DNA of 64,000 nt from Arthrobacter citreus (GTDB lineage: Bacteria > Actinomycetota > Actinomycetes > Actinomycetales > Micrococcaceae): contig NZ_VTFV01000002.1 in the NCBI RefSeq assembly GCF_009192745.1, forward strand, positions 310,001 to 374,000, given 5' to 3'. A model generated the notes under the pieces. The model was given only the letters and a program-made list of their open reading frames with translations. It had not been told where the DNA came from and did not search any database. The position numbers and the translations under genes are program-made. Positions 24,991-33,844 of this stretch are shown here, one piece after another. Each line of letters begins with the position of its first letter. Positions within the stretch are counted from its first letter, which is position 1.

Positions 24991-26025
24991 ATGAACTCTG
25001 CGTTTAGCACCATTCTCCCTCGAGTCGCCTGTCTTGCTTTGGCTGCCGGCGCTCTGACCGCCTGCGGAGGCCAGAGCGCAGCATCAGAGCTTGGTACCGA
25101 CTTCACCGATGTTGAGCAGCGCGCGGCAGCCGAAGGGGAGCTGGTCGTCTACTCGGCGGCTACCGAGGACGTCAACGCGGCACTTGTTGAGGCATTCAAC
25201 CAGGAGTATCCGGACATCTCCGTAACCATGACCCGCCTCTCCACCGGTGATCTGCGCAGCCGGTTCGCCTCGGAAACGTCAATTGGCGCCCAAAGCGCCG
25301 ATGCCGTGATCGTCACGGACCCGCTTATGTTCAACCAGGATCCCGACTGGTTCCTGGGCCTGAACGAGGACGTGGTGCCGAACCTTGCCGATGTCCGGGA
25401 AGGATTCGCCCATGATGCCCACGTGGGTTTGGTGACGTCTCCCTGGGTGCTTACGTACAACACGAACAAGATTTCTTCTGCACCCCAGAGCTGGAAGGAA
25501 TTGGAGAATCCTGAGTTTCTAAAGGACGCCACCTTGACGGATCCGCAGGTGGCCTCTGACAGCGTCCTCTCCTTCTATCAGCTCCTACTGGATGAATACG
25601 GCGCCGGCTATCTCAAGAATCTTGGAGACGGGAACGACGATTGGTTCGATTCATCGGTTTCGGCCATCCAGAAGGTGGCCGCCGGGCAAGTCGCCCTTTC
25701 GGCCCCGGGAGCGAAAGGCCACTCCCAGACACTGGTCAATTCGGGTGCCCCGCTGGGAGTAGTTATCCCGGAACCGGTGTTTGCCTTTACCAATCAGCTT
25801 GGTGTGGCCGCAGACGCCACCCACCCCAATGCCGCATTGGTTTTCACGAACTTCATGCTGAGTGCTGCGGGCCAGTCCGCGTTCTGCGGGGATGGCTTGT
25901 ACCTCTCACTGGTTGTGGGGGACGTCGAAGGCTGCAGCCCCACACCGGATGACGCACGCATTGCAGACCCACTGCGCGCAGTAAATGAGCGCGACACCAT
26001 CCTCAGCGCGTTCGAACTCGACTAA
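24991..26025 (+). CDS. ABC importer substrate-binding lipoprotein (Fe3+/AfuA-like fold)
   Basis: A 344-residue lipoprotein. The signal MNSAFSTILPRVACLALAAG ends with the lipobox LTAC. The mature part starts ELVVYSAATEDVNAALVEAFNQEYPDISVTMTRLSTGDL, a pattern of the family 1/AfuA-type binding proteins. That family takes iron(III) but also phosphonates and small organic anions. TTGGAG precedes the ATG. I see no tyrosine cluster proving iron binding. Position between ring-cleavage genes and aldolases suggests uptake of the aromatic substrate or a related acid. Confidence 0.85.
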   Translation: MNSAFSTILPRVACLALAAGALTACGGQSAASELGTDFTDVEQRAAAEGELVVYSAATEDVNAALVEAFNQEYPDISVTMTRLSTGDLRSRFASETSIGAQSADAVIVTDPLMFNQDPDWFLGLNEDVVPNLADVREGFAHDAHVGLVTSPWVLTYNTNKISSAPQSWKELENPEFLKDATLTDPQVASDSVLSFYQLLLDEYGAGYLKNLGDGNDDWFDSSVSAIQKVAAGQVALSAPGAKGHSQTLVNSGAPLGVVIPEPVFAFTNQLGVAADATHPNAALVFTNFMLSAAGQSAFCGDGLYLSLVVGDVEGCSPTPDDARIADPLRAVNERDTILSAFELD

Positions 26026-26056
26026 GTCCAACTCTTCCCCCAGAAGGAGGCCACCT

Positions 26057-27238
26057 GTGAGCCTTACCCAGATTCAGCCCCTTGCCCAAGGCGCCCCGGC
26101 AGCCGCTGAGGCCAAGCCAATCCGTCTCTCCGTTCAGAGAGTCGTGAAGGAATTCCAGCGGCATGAAGGAGAGTTCGTCAACGCCGTCGACGATGTGTCC
26201 TTTGAAGTGCGAACCGGCGAACTGCTTGTCCTGCTTGGCCCAAGTGGCTGCGGTAAGTCCACGCTGCTCCGGTGCATCGCCGGCCTGGAGTCACCGACCA
26301 GCGGTTCCATAAGCATCAGCGGACAGCCCGCCTATGATTCCGCCACCGGGATCTCCCTCGCCCCCAACGACCGGGACGTCAACATGATGTTCCAGTCCTA
26401 TGCTCTGTGGCCGCACATGAACCTGCTTGAGAACGTGGCCTATCCGCTGCGTACGGCCGGGGTGAAGAAATCAGCGGCGCTCAGCCGGGCCGCGGAGTAT
26501 CTCGATCTTGTCAGCCTCGGAGGGCTGGGCAAGCAGCACCCGGGAATGATTAGCGGCGGCCAGCAGCAGCGTGTTGCGCTGGCGCGCACCCTCATCTCGG
26601 AGCCGTCAGTCGTATTGTTCGACGAACCGCTCTCCAACGTGGACGCGAGAATCCGGGTAAAGCTCAGGTCGCTGCTGGTTCGGCTTCACAAGCAGTTGGA
26701 GTTCGCCGCTGTCTACGTCACCCACGACCAGGTTGAGGCTATGGGCCTTGGCACCAGAATTGCAGTAATGCGGCACGGAAGAGTCGACCAGCTCGCTTCG
26801 CCGGTGGCAGTCTACGAACGTCCGAGCAACCGCTCGACAGCGGAATTCATCGGCGAGGCCAATTTTATGGAGGCCACCGTAAGCGAGCAGTCGGCGGACA
26901 GCATGCTGGTGAAGCTGTGCGGCAGGGAAATGCAGGTAAGCCGGCGTGCCGACGACCCCGCGTTTGAAGCTGCGCCCGGCGACACAGTGACAGTGATGAT
27001 CCGTCCGGAGAAGTGCCGGATTGCGCCAGCAGCAGCCGGAACCGGCGACGACGCGGCCTGGCATGGCGTGGTTATGTCCAGGACCTTCTCCGGGTCGCAC
27101 ACCGAATACCAGTGCCAGTTGGGTGAGCAGGTTGTGACCGTGTGGGCTTTCGGCGCCCCGGACCCGCAGTTACGGGAACTTAGCGAGATCGAAGTGAGCA
27201 TTCCCTCGGAGTTCCTGCGGGTGGTAACCGATGACTAG
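26057..27238 (+). CDS. ABC importer ATPase (PotA/FbpC type)
   Basis: A 393-residue ATPase. Walker A GPSGCGKST, signature SGGQQQRVALARTL, Walker B VVLFDEPLSNVD and the His switch YVTHDQVEAMGLG are all present, followed by a C-terminal TOBE-like region. The GTG start has AGAAGGAGG upstream. It lies 31 bases after the binding-protein stop and overlaps the permease gene by eight bases. Confidence 0.93.
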   Translation: MSLTQIQPLAQGAPAAAEAKPIRLSVQRVVKEFQRHEGEFVNAVDDVSFEVRTGELLVLLGPSGCGKSTLLRCIAGLESPTSGSISISGQPAYDSATGISLAPNDRDVNMMFQSYALWPHMNLLENVAYPLRTAGVKKSAALSRAAEYLDLVSLGGLGKQHPGMISGGQQQRVALARTLISEPSVVLFDEPLSNVDARIRVKLRSLLVRLHKQLEFAAVYVTHDQVEAMGLGTRIAVMRHGRVDQLASPVAVYERPSNRSTAEFIGEANFMEATVSEQSADSMLVKLCGREMQVSRRADDPAFEAAPGDTVTVMIRPEKCRIAPAAAGTGDDAAWHGVVMSRTFSGSHTEYQCQLGEQVVTVWAFGAPDPQLRELSEIEVSIPSEFLRVVTDD

Positions 27239-28991
27239 CAGCTCAACCCTTTCAAAGCCGCAGGCGGAAGACCCGCAGCAGACACAGGTAAATCCTCCCG
27301 CTCCCAGAAGCTGGGGAAAGCTGCTGCGAAGCCGCGCGTTTGGTGGATTACTGCTCGTGCTTTCGGCCTTGGTGGTCTTCCTGGTTGCATACCCGCTGTT
27401 CCAGATGTTCCAAAGGGCCGGCGGGCCGCTGGAGGCCTGGATCGAGCTGGTAAGCGAGCCGTGGTTCCCCGGGATGATCCGGGACACTGCGGTGGTGGTA
27501 GGCATCAGCGCTTTCCTGTCCCTGGCAATCGGTGCCCTCCTGGCCTGGGTCAACGAGCGCACGGACGCGGGTCTGGGTTCGGTAGGTGATTCCTTGCCGC
27601 TGATCCCGCTGTTCCTGCCGGCGGTAGCCCTGGCAGTTGGGTGGGTGGTCCTGGCCAGCCCTGAGGTCGGCCTGTTGTCGGCTGTGCTGGAACCCATGGG
27701 GTTCCAGATCTACTCGGCCGCCGGAATGATTCTTGTGTACGTGCTGCTCACCGTCCCTTACACCTACCTTCCAATCGTTGCGGCGATGCGGTCCCTCGAC
27801 CCATCACTGGAGGAAGCAGCACGCGCCTCAGGCGCGAGCACCCTGCGGGTCATCCGAACCATTTCGCTTCCGGCAGTAGCCCCGTCGCTTCTCTCCGGAT
27901 TCATCCTGGCCACAATCATCGGGGCGGGAGTGTATTCCGTTCCTGCCATTATTGGCAGCGGAACGGATCTGGACATCATGTCCGTGCGGATCGTCCGCTC
28001 TATCCAGAATTCCTACCCAGTGGACTATGGCACCGCTGTGCGCCTGAGTGTCCTGCTGCTGGTCGTGCTGCTGGTTCTGTACTATCTCCAGCACTCCGTG
28101 ATCTCAAAGCAGCGTTTTGCGCGAATGGGCGGCCAGGCGCCGAAGGTGGCCAAGATCGCGCTTGGCCGCTGGCGTTGGCCGGTGCGGATGGTGGGACTGG
28201 CTTACATCCTCTGCGCCGCCGTACTTCCACTAGCTGCGGTGATCTACCTGAGCCTGCAGCGCTACTGGCAGCCGGACATCTTTGCCTCGAACTGGACGCT
28301 GGAGAATTTCAAGGTAATGGCCTCCGGCGCCGGCGGGGCACTTGAAGGAATTGGCAACTCAGTTTTCCTGGGAGTGACGGCCGGCTTTGTGGTTGTCATG
28401 GCCGCAACTCTGATTTTGACGTATGCCCGCCAATCCAATAACTGGGTCTCGAAAGCAGCCGGTGCGGCGGCAAAGTTTCCCGGAGTTGTCCCTGGTGCAG
28501 TCCTGGCAGCGGCGTTCATTTTCGCGTTTGCCGCTGCCCCGTTCAACCTCGGCGGCACACTGCTGATTATGGGCATGGCGTACTTCGTTTCGTTCCTGCC
28601 CTACGCCGTGATCTCCCTTGAAGGTACCTCCGCTCAAATTGACGGCAGCTTGGAAGACGCCTCCCGTCTCTGCGGGGCGGGAGCCGGGCGGACCTTTGGA
28701 CAGATTGTGCTCCCGCTGCTGCGTCCTGGCATTTTTGCCACCTTTGCCCTCGTGTTCGTGCGGATCATCGGCGACCTCGAGGTGGCAGTGCTCCTTGGCA
28801 CCGGTCAAACCCCGATGGTCAGTGCCTTGCTGTTCCAGGTATGGGGCGAAGGGCTGTTCACCCAGGTGGCAGCTGTCGCGGTGATGATGACAGCGGTTTC
28901 CGCCGTCGTCGTGATCCTGATGATGTGGCTCTCGCGTCCTGCTTGGGTGCGGAAGATGCACGCCCGAAACCGAAAGGCTCTGAAGCGTTGA
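27231..28991 (+). CDS. ABC importer permease, two fused membrane domains
   Basis: A 586-residue permease with two homologous six-helix domains in one chain, as in FbpB/ThiP-type systems. Both coupling loops are visible: EEAARASGASTLRVIRTISLP in the first half and EDASRLCGAGAGRTFGQIVLPLLRPG in the second. With the preceding ATPase and lipoprotein it makes a complete importer. Confidence 0.92.
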   Translation: MTSSSTLSKPQAEDPQQTQVNPPAPRSWGKLLRSRAFGGLLLVLSALVVFLVAYPLFQMFQRAGGPLEAWIELVSEPWFPGMIRDTAVVVGISAFLSLAIGALLAWVNERTDAGLGSVGDSLPLIPLFLPAVALAVGWVVLASPEVGLLSAVLEPMGFQIYSAAGMILVYVLLTVPYTYLPIVAAMRSLDPSLEEAARASGASTLRVIRTISLPAVAPSLLSGFILATIIGAGVYSVPAIIGSGTDLDIMSVRIVRSIQNSYPVDYGTAVRLSVLLLVVLLVLYYLQHSVISKQRFARMGGQAPKVAKIALGRWRWPVRMVGLAYILCAAVLPLAAVIYLSLQRYWQPDIFASNWTLENFKVMASGAGGALEGIGNSVFLGVTAGFVVVMAATLILTYARQSNNWVSKAAGAAAKFPGVVPGAVLAAAFIFAFAAAPFNLGGTLLIMGMAYFVSFLPYAVISLEGTSAQIDGSLEDASRLCGAGAGRTFGQIVLPLLRPGIFATFALVFVRIIGDLEVAVLLGTGQTPMVSALLFQVWGEGLFTQVAAVAVMMTAVSAVVVILMMWLSRPAWVRKMHARNRKALKR

Positions 28992-29025
28992 ACGAGTTGG
29001 AAACAGCCGCTGCGGGGCCGCTCTC

Positions 29026-29796
29026 ATGACCCTGAAGGATCAGCTGGCATCCGGCGAACCCCAGTATGGGCTGTGGATGGGGCTCGCGAATCCGTACTCA
29101 GCCGAGATCTGTGCCGGATCAGGTGCGGACTGGGTGCTGATCGACGGTGAGCACGCGCCCAACACCCTGACAACTGTTCTGGGACAGGTACAGTCGGCCC
29201 GCGGCGTCGTGGAGGTTGTGGCGCGAACTCCGGACCGCGATCCGACGCCAATTAAGCAGTACCTCGACCTGGGTGTGCGGAACCTGCTGGTGCCGGGAGT
29301 CGAGACTTCACAACAGGCAGCTGAGGTGGTTGCAGCGACACGCTACCCGCCGGCGGGTAACCGGGGCGTCGCGAGCACCCTGAACAGGGCAGCCGGCTTC
29401 GGGCGCCACACCGATTACCTCAGGACAGCCCACGAGTCCATCTGTCTTTTCGTGCAGATCGAATCGGCTGCCGGATTGGAGTCGGTCAAGGAAATCGCCC
29501 AGGTCCAGGGCATCGACGGTGTTTTCGTTGGGACGGGAGACCTGGCGGCCTCACTTGGCCACCTCGGGAACCCAAGGCACCCGCAGGTTCGTGAAGCGCT
29601 GGGCCATGTCCTTGAGACAGTCCAGGGTGTGGGCGGGCACTTTGGACTCTACGCAAGCTCCCCCGCTGACAGTCGTGAGTGGGCGATGAAGGGCGCCGCC
29701 CTGGTTGCGGTCGGCAGCGACGTCGGTGTCCTTCAGCGGGGGACCCGCCAACTCTTTCAGCAGGTGCGAGGGGACGCCATCCGGACCGGATGGTGA
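29026..29796 (+). CDS. HpaI-family class II aldolase, diverged copy
   Basis: A 256-residue pyruvate aldolase of the HpaI family. It keeps the catalytic His in IDGEHAPN, the Arg of VVARTPD, the metal Glu of FVQIESA and the Asp of GTGDLAASLG. It departs from the usual GPADL (here GTGDL) and from the usual ARAARW motif (here NRAAGF). This hints at a changed aldehyde acceptor compared with the second copy at 30619. Expected reaction: retro-aldol cleavage of a 4-hydroxy-2-oxo acid to pyruvate and an aldehyde. Confidence 0.85.
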   Translation: MTLKDQLASGEPQYGLWMGLANPYSAEICAGSGADWVLIDGEHAPNTLTTVLGQVQSARGVVEVVARTPDRDPTPIKQYLDLGVRNLLVPGVETSQQAAEVVAATRYPPAGNRGVASTLNRAAGFGRHTDYLRTAHESICLFVQIESAAGLESVKEIAQVQGIDGVFVGTGDLAASLGHLGNPRHPQVREALGHVLETVQGVGGHFGLYASSPADSREWAMKGAALVAVGSDVGVLQRGTRQLFQQVRGDAIRTGW

Positions 29797-29848
29797 AGCC
29801 CATGCCCCCCGCGCCATCAAACCCTCACCCTCAATTGAAAGGCTGACC

Positions 29849-30634
29849 ATGCTCAGTGAGGAGACCATCACTGCCATAGCCGACGAGCTCGTCGAAGCAG
29901 GTCGGACCCGCGTTCCGATTGAACGGCTGACTGCACGGTATCCGGACATGAATGTCCAGGATTCGTACCGGGTGCAAGACCTCTGGCGCAGGCGCTCTGA
30001 AGCTAACGGGCGCCGGCTTGCCGGTCGCAAGATCGGTCTGACATCCAGGGCAATGCAGGCGGCCGTCGGGATTACGGAACCGGATTACGGGATCATTTTT
30101 GATGACATGGTGCTGGAAAACGGCAGCAGCATCCCGTGGGACGAATTCACCCATCCGCGCGTGGAAGTGGAGCTGGCATTTGTCCTGGGCAACGATATCC
30201 GTGGGCCCGGGGCCACAATCTTCGATGTCCTGCAGGCCACGAAATACGTGGTTCCGGCGTTGGAGATCCTGGATTCGCGCATCGAAATGGACGGTCGGAC
30301 CATCGTCGACACCATTAGCGACAATGCCGCAATGGGAGCAATGGTTGTTGGCGGGAACCCCGTCGACCCCCATGACGTGGATTTGCGCTGGATCTCGGCG
30401 ATTCTTTATAAGAACCAGATCGTCGAAGAAACGGGTGTAGCAGCGGGCGTCCTTAACCACCCGGCAGCCGGAGTCTACTGGCTGGCAAACGCGATCGCTG
30501 CTCACGGCGAAGGGCTTGGAGCCGGAGAAATAATCCTGGCCGGGTCCTTCACCCGCCCGCTGTGGGTCCAGAGAGGTGACACCGTCGCCGTGGACTACGG
30601 AAGGCTCGGGACGATTACATGCCGTTTCGAATAG
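29849..30634 (+). CDS. hpaH: 2-oxo-3-enoate hydratase (HpaH/MhpD family)
   Basis: A 261-residue hydratase. KIGLTSRAMQAAVGITEPDYGIIFDDM and HPRVEVELAFVLG (metal-binding Glu residues) are the family core, followed by VPALEILDSRI and DTISDNAAMGAMVVGG. These enzymes add water to 2-hydroxydienoates to give 4-hydroxy-2-oxo acids, the substrate of HpaI aldolases. The motif wording is nearer HpaH than MhpD, which would favour a dicarboxylic intermediate. The start is the ATG preceded by GAAAGG. It lies between the two aldolases and overlaps the second. Confidence 0.87.
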   Translation: MLSEETITAIADELVEAGRTRVPIERLTARYPDMNVQDSYRVQDLWRRRSEANGRRLAGRKIGLTSRAMQAAVGITEPDYGIIFDDMVLENGSSIPWDEFTHPRVEVELAFVLGNDIRGPGATIFDVLQATKYVVPALEILDSRIEMDGRTIVDTISDNAAMGAMVVGGNPVDPHDVDLRWISAILYKNQIVEETGVAAGVLNHPAAGVYWLANAIAAHGEGLGAGEIILAGSFTRPLWVQRGDTVAVDYGRLGTITCRFE

Positions 30635-31431
30635 ATCCGCCTATGTCCTTCAAGGAGCTCTTCAAAGACGGCGGCACTGCCGCAGGCATGTTCCTGAATT
30701 CGGGCGATGCCGGCGTCGCTGAGATCTGTGCAGGTGCCGGACTGGACTATCTGCTCATCGACGGAGAGCACGGGCCCGTTGGCATCGAATCCGTCCTGGA
30801 CCAACTCCGGGCGATCGCTGGCTACCCGCCGGTGGCCGTGGTCCGGGTCCCGGCCAACGACCCGGTGGTGATCAAGCAGTTCCTGGACATCGGCGCCCAG
30901 TCGCTGATTGTGCCCATGGTCCACAACGCTGATCAGGCGCGGCAGGCAGTTCAGGCAACGCAATACCCTCCGGAGGGCGTGCGCGGTGTCGGTGCCGCAC
31001 TGGCGCGTTCAGCCCGCTGGAACCGCGTCCCCGACTATCTGGCCCGGGCGAATGACTTCATCTCGCTGCTTGTGCAGGTTGAGTCTGTTGAAGCGGTAGA
31101 CAACGCCGCTGCGATCGCTGCCACGGAAGGGATCGACGGCATCTTTATCGGACCAGCGGATATGGCAGCCACGATGGGCCTGCTCGGGCAGCAGGACCAC
31201 CCCGATGTCATCGAATCGGTGATGCGTGTTATCCGGACCGTTAAGGCTCAAGGCAAGATCGCGGGCGTCAATGCCTTCCAGGAGCCGCAGGCCCGTGCCT
31301 ATACCGAGGCCGGTGCGGATTTCATCAACGTTGGTGCCGATGTAGCCATCCTTGCCCGCGGTGCTGAAGCGCTTGCCGGCAAGTACAGCCGGAGGGCAGC
31401 ACGGGCCGCCTCGGCGCCGTCGAGCTACTAG
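30619..31431 (+). CDS. hpaI: HpaI-family class II aldolase, canonical copy
   Basis: A 270-residue aldolase with canonical HpaI motifs: LLIDGEHGPV, VVRVPANDPVVIKQFLDIGAQSLIVPMV, YPPEGVRGVGAALARSARW, LVQVESVEA and IGPADMAATMG. It splits a 4-hydroxy-2-oxo acid to pyruvate plus a semialdehyde or aldehyde. The start at 30619 overlaps hpaH by 16 bases. The ATG at 30643 is also possible, and neither has a good ribosome site. The C-terminal extension is polar and variable. Confidence 0.87.
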   Translation: MPFRIDPPMSFKELFKDGGTAAGMFLNSGDAGVAEICAGAGLDYLLIDGEHGPVGIESVLDQLRAIAGYPPVAVVRVPANDPVVIKQFLDIGAQSLIVPMVHNADQARQAVQATQYPPEGVRGVGAALARSARWNRVPDYLARANDFISLLVQVESVEAVDNAAAIAATEGIDGIFIGPADMAATMGLLGQQDHPDVIESVMRVIRTVKAQGKIAGVNAFQEPQARAYTEAGADFINVGADVAILARGAEALAGKYSRRAARAASAPSSY

Positions 31432-31478
31432 CCGTTTTCATGCAGCGTGTAACCCTTGATCAGGGAAGTCAGGACAAG

Positions 31479-32657
31479 ATGCCTCAGCCCTTAAACAACA
31501 TCAGGATCGTCGACCTCTCGCGGATCCTGGCCGGACCCCTGGCCTCGATGATGCTTGCGGATTTCGGAGCAGACGTCCTCAAGGTTGAAAGCCCGTATGG
31601 GGACGAAACCCGCAGCTGGTGCCCGCCGGTAACACCGGACGGAACGAGCACGTACTTCACCGCACTCAATCGGAACAAGCGTTCCGTGGTGGTCGATTTC
31701 AATAATCCGGACGACTTGGCTGCCCTGATGACGCACATCAGGAAAGCCGATGTCGTAATCGAGAACTTCAGGCCCGGCGTTCTCACCAAATTCGGTCTCG
31801 GCTACGAGCAACTCAGGAGCCATAACCCCAAGCTGATTTACTGCTCCATTTCAGGTTTTGGGGACAGGCACGGCGCCCACCTGCCGGGGTTCGACCTTCT
31901 GGTCCAGGCGCTGGGAGGACTCATGAGTATCACCGGGGAGCCGGATGGCCCACCCAGCAAGGTTGGAGTGGCGCTTGTAGACGTGCTCGCCGCACAGAAC
32001 GCAATATCTGGAATTCTTCTGGCGCTGCGGGAGCGGGAACAGTCAGGGGAAGGCCAGCAGGTTGGGATTTCGTTGCTCACTTCGCTGCTTGCCGGGCTGA
32101 CGAACCAGGCCAGCGGGACACTCGCCACAGGGGAGCCGCCGGCCCGTCTTGGCAACGCCCATCCAAGCATCGCGCCGTATGAAACGTTCAACACGGCTGA
32201 CGGCGTACTCGCGGTGGGAGTGGGAAACGACAGGCAGTTTGCCTCTCTGATCGGTGAGCTTCGGCTTCAGGACCTGGTCCGGGACGCCCGCTTCGCTACG
32301 AATGCCCTGAGGGTGAAGCACAGACAGGAGTTGAAAGTGCTGATCGAGGAAGCGCTTCAAAGCCGGACTGCCGCGGAATGGCAAGGTCAGCTGATGTCAG
32401 CCGGCGTACCGGCCGGCAAGGTGAACTCCGTGCTGGAGGCCATCGAATTTGCCGGGTCCCTGGGCCTGGAACCGGTTGTTGCCATAACCGACGAATCGAA
32501 CGGGCGAACCACACGCCATATTGCTAATCCCATCGGGCTCTCCCGGACGCCCGCACGCTACACCCGGGTGCCCCCGGAGTTGGGCGAACATCAAAATCTT
32601 CTTTGCACTGCAGACACCATCCACCATTCGAACCAGGCCAATAAGGGAAACAGATGA
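31479..32657 (+). CDS. CaiB/BaiF (class III) CoA-transferase
   Basis: A 392-residue formyl-CoA-transferase-fold protein. VDLSRILAGPLASMMLADFGADVLKVE is the N-terminal signature. Asp139 in LPGFDLLVQALGG is the expected covalent catalytic residue. The stop overlaps the glutaryl-CoA dehydrogenase start. Succinyl-CoA:glutarate CoA-transferases are in this family and occur next to glutaryl-CoA dehydrogenases, so glutarate activation is the leading inference. A start 13 codons upstream is possible. Confidence 0.87.
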   Translation: MPQPLNNIRIVDLSRILAGPLASMMLADFGADVLKVESPYGDETRSWCPPVTPDGTSTYFTALNRNKRSVVVDFNNPDDLAALMTHIRKADVVIENFRPGVLTKFGLGYEQLRSHNPKLIYCSISGFGDRHGAHLPGFDLLVQALGGLMSITGEPDGPPSKVGVALVDVLAAQNAISGILLALREREQSGEGQQVGISLLTSLLAGLTNQASGTLATGEPPARLGNAHPSIAPYETFNTADGVLAVGVGNDRQFASLIGELRLQDLVRDARFATNALRVKHRQELKVLIEEALQSRTAAEWQGQLMSAGVPAGKVNSVLEAIEFAGSLGLEPVVAITDESNGRTTRHIANPIGLSRTPARYTRVPPELGEHQNLLCTADTIHHSNQANKGNR

Positions 32658-33832
32658 CTACCCACCCACTCGTCACCGAACCGAGCGACCTCATCGATTT
32701 CGATGATCTCCTCTCCGCCAGCGAACTGGAATTGCGGAACCAAGTCCGGGAATTTGTCCAGGCGGAAATAAAACCGTACATCGCAGCTTGGTACGAAGAC
32801 GCGCACTTTCCGCTCGAGATCGTCCCCAAGATGGCCGAGCTTGGCCTGCTGGGAATGCATCTGGACGGTTATGGCTGCGCCGGGCGTTCCGCGGTGGAGT
32901 ACGGATTGGCCGGGGCGGAACTGGAAGCCGGTGACTCAGGGCTGCGGACGTTCGTCTCGGTCCAGGGCTCGCTTGCCATGTCCGCCATCCACAAACACGG
33001 TTCGGAAGAACACAAGAAGCAGTGGCTGCCGGCCATGGCTGCGGGCAAGGCCATCGGGTGCTTCGGCCTCACTGAACCCACAGCGGGCTCCGACCCCTCC
33101 AGCATGACCACCTTTGCCCGCCGCGACGGCGAAGACTGGGTGCTCAACGGAACAAAGCGGTGGATCGGCCTGGCGTCAGTGGCGCAAGTAGCAGTCATCT
33201 GGGCGCAGACCGACGGCGGGATCCGCGGATTCGTGGTCCCCACCGAAACCCACGGATTCACTGCCACCCCGATCGAACCCAAACTCTCCATGAGGGCCTC
33301 GATCCAGTGTGAAATCGAAATGACAGATGTGCGCCTGCCAGCTGATGCGGTGCTCCCCGGAGTCGTAGGACTGAGAGGCCCCTTTTCCTGCTTGAACGAG
33401 GCCCGATACGGCATCATCTGGGGTGCGATGGGCGCGGCGCGGGATGCTTTCGAAGACGCCCTGGCCTATGCCCAGACGCGAATGCAGTTCGATAAACCGC
33501 TGGCCGGGTACCAGCTGACCCAGCAGAAGCTGGTGGACATGGCTCTGGAGATCAATAAGGGCTTCCTCCTGGCCCTGCACCTAGGACGAAAGAAAGATGC
33601 CGGGACGCTGGACCTGCATCAGATCTCCGTGGGCAAGCTGAACAACTGCCGGGAAGCCATAGCCATCTGCCGGGAAGCCCGGACGATATTGGGCGGGAAC
33701 GGCATTACGTTGGACTACTCCCCGCTGCGGCACGCGAACAACCTTGAGTCAGTTCGAACCTACGAAGGAACGGATGAGGTTCACACATTGATTTTGGGCA
33801 ACAAGCTCACCGGTGTCCCGGCCTTCCGTTAG
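32654..33832 (+). CDS. gcdH: Acyl-CoA dehydrogenase, glutaryl-CoA dehydrogenase type
   Basis: A 392-residue flavoprotein. CFGLTEPTAGSDPSSM and WVLNGTKRWIGLA are the FAD/substrate region. The C-terminal RTYEGTDEVHTLILG contains the catalytic Glu. Overall wording matches glutaryl-CoA dehydrogenases, which convert glutaryl-CoA to crotonyl-CoA and CO2. It overlaps the CoA-transferase gene by four bases. The 3-hydroxyacyl-CoA dehydrogenase two genes downstream would work after hydration of crotonyl-CoA. No enoyl-CoA hydratase is encoded in the cluster. Confidence 0.88.
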   Translation: MTTHPLVTEPSDLIDFDDLLSASELELRNQVREFVQAEIKPYIAAWYEDAHFPLEIVPKMAELGLLGMHLDGYGCAGRSAVEYGLAGAELEAGDSGLRTFVSVQGSLAMSAIHKHGSEEHKKQWLPAMAAGKAIGCFGLTEPTAGSDPSSMTTFARRDGEDWVLNGTKRWIGLASVAQVAVIWAQTDGGIRGFVVPTETHGFTATPIEPKLSMRASIQCEIEMTDVRLPADAVLPGVVGLRGPFSCLNEARYGIIWGAMGAARDAFEDALAYAQTRMQFDKPLAGYQLTQQKLVDMALEINKGFLLALHLGRKKDAGTLDLHQISVGKLNNCREAIAICREARTILGGNGITLDYSPLRHANNLESVRTYEGTDEVHTLILGNKLTGVPAFR

Positions 33833-33844
33833 GGATCTCCGGCT

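Noticed and set aside
24991-28991. Calling the ABC importer an iron(III) uptake system
   Set aside because: The fold is AfuA-like, but no tyrosine iron ligands could be confirmed and the gene context is catabolic.
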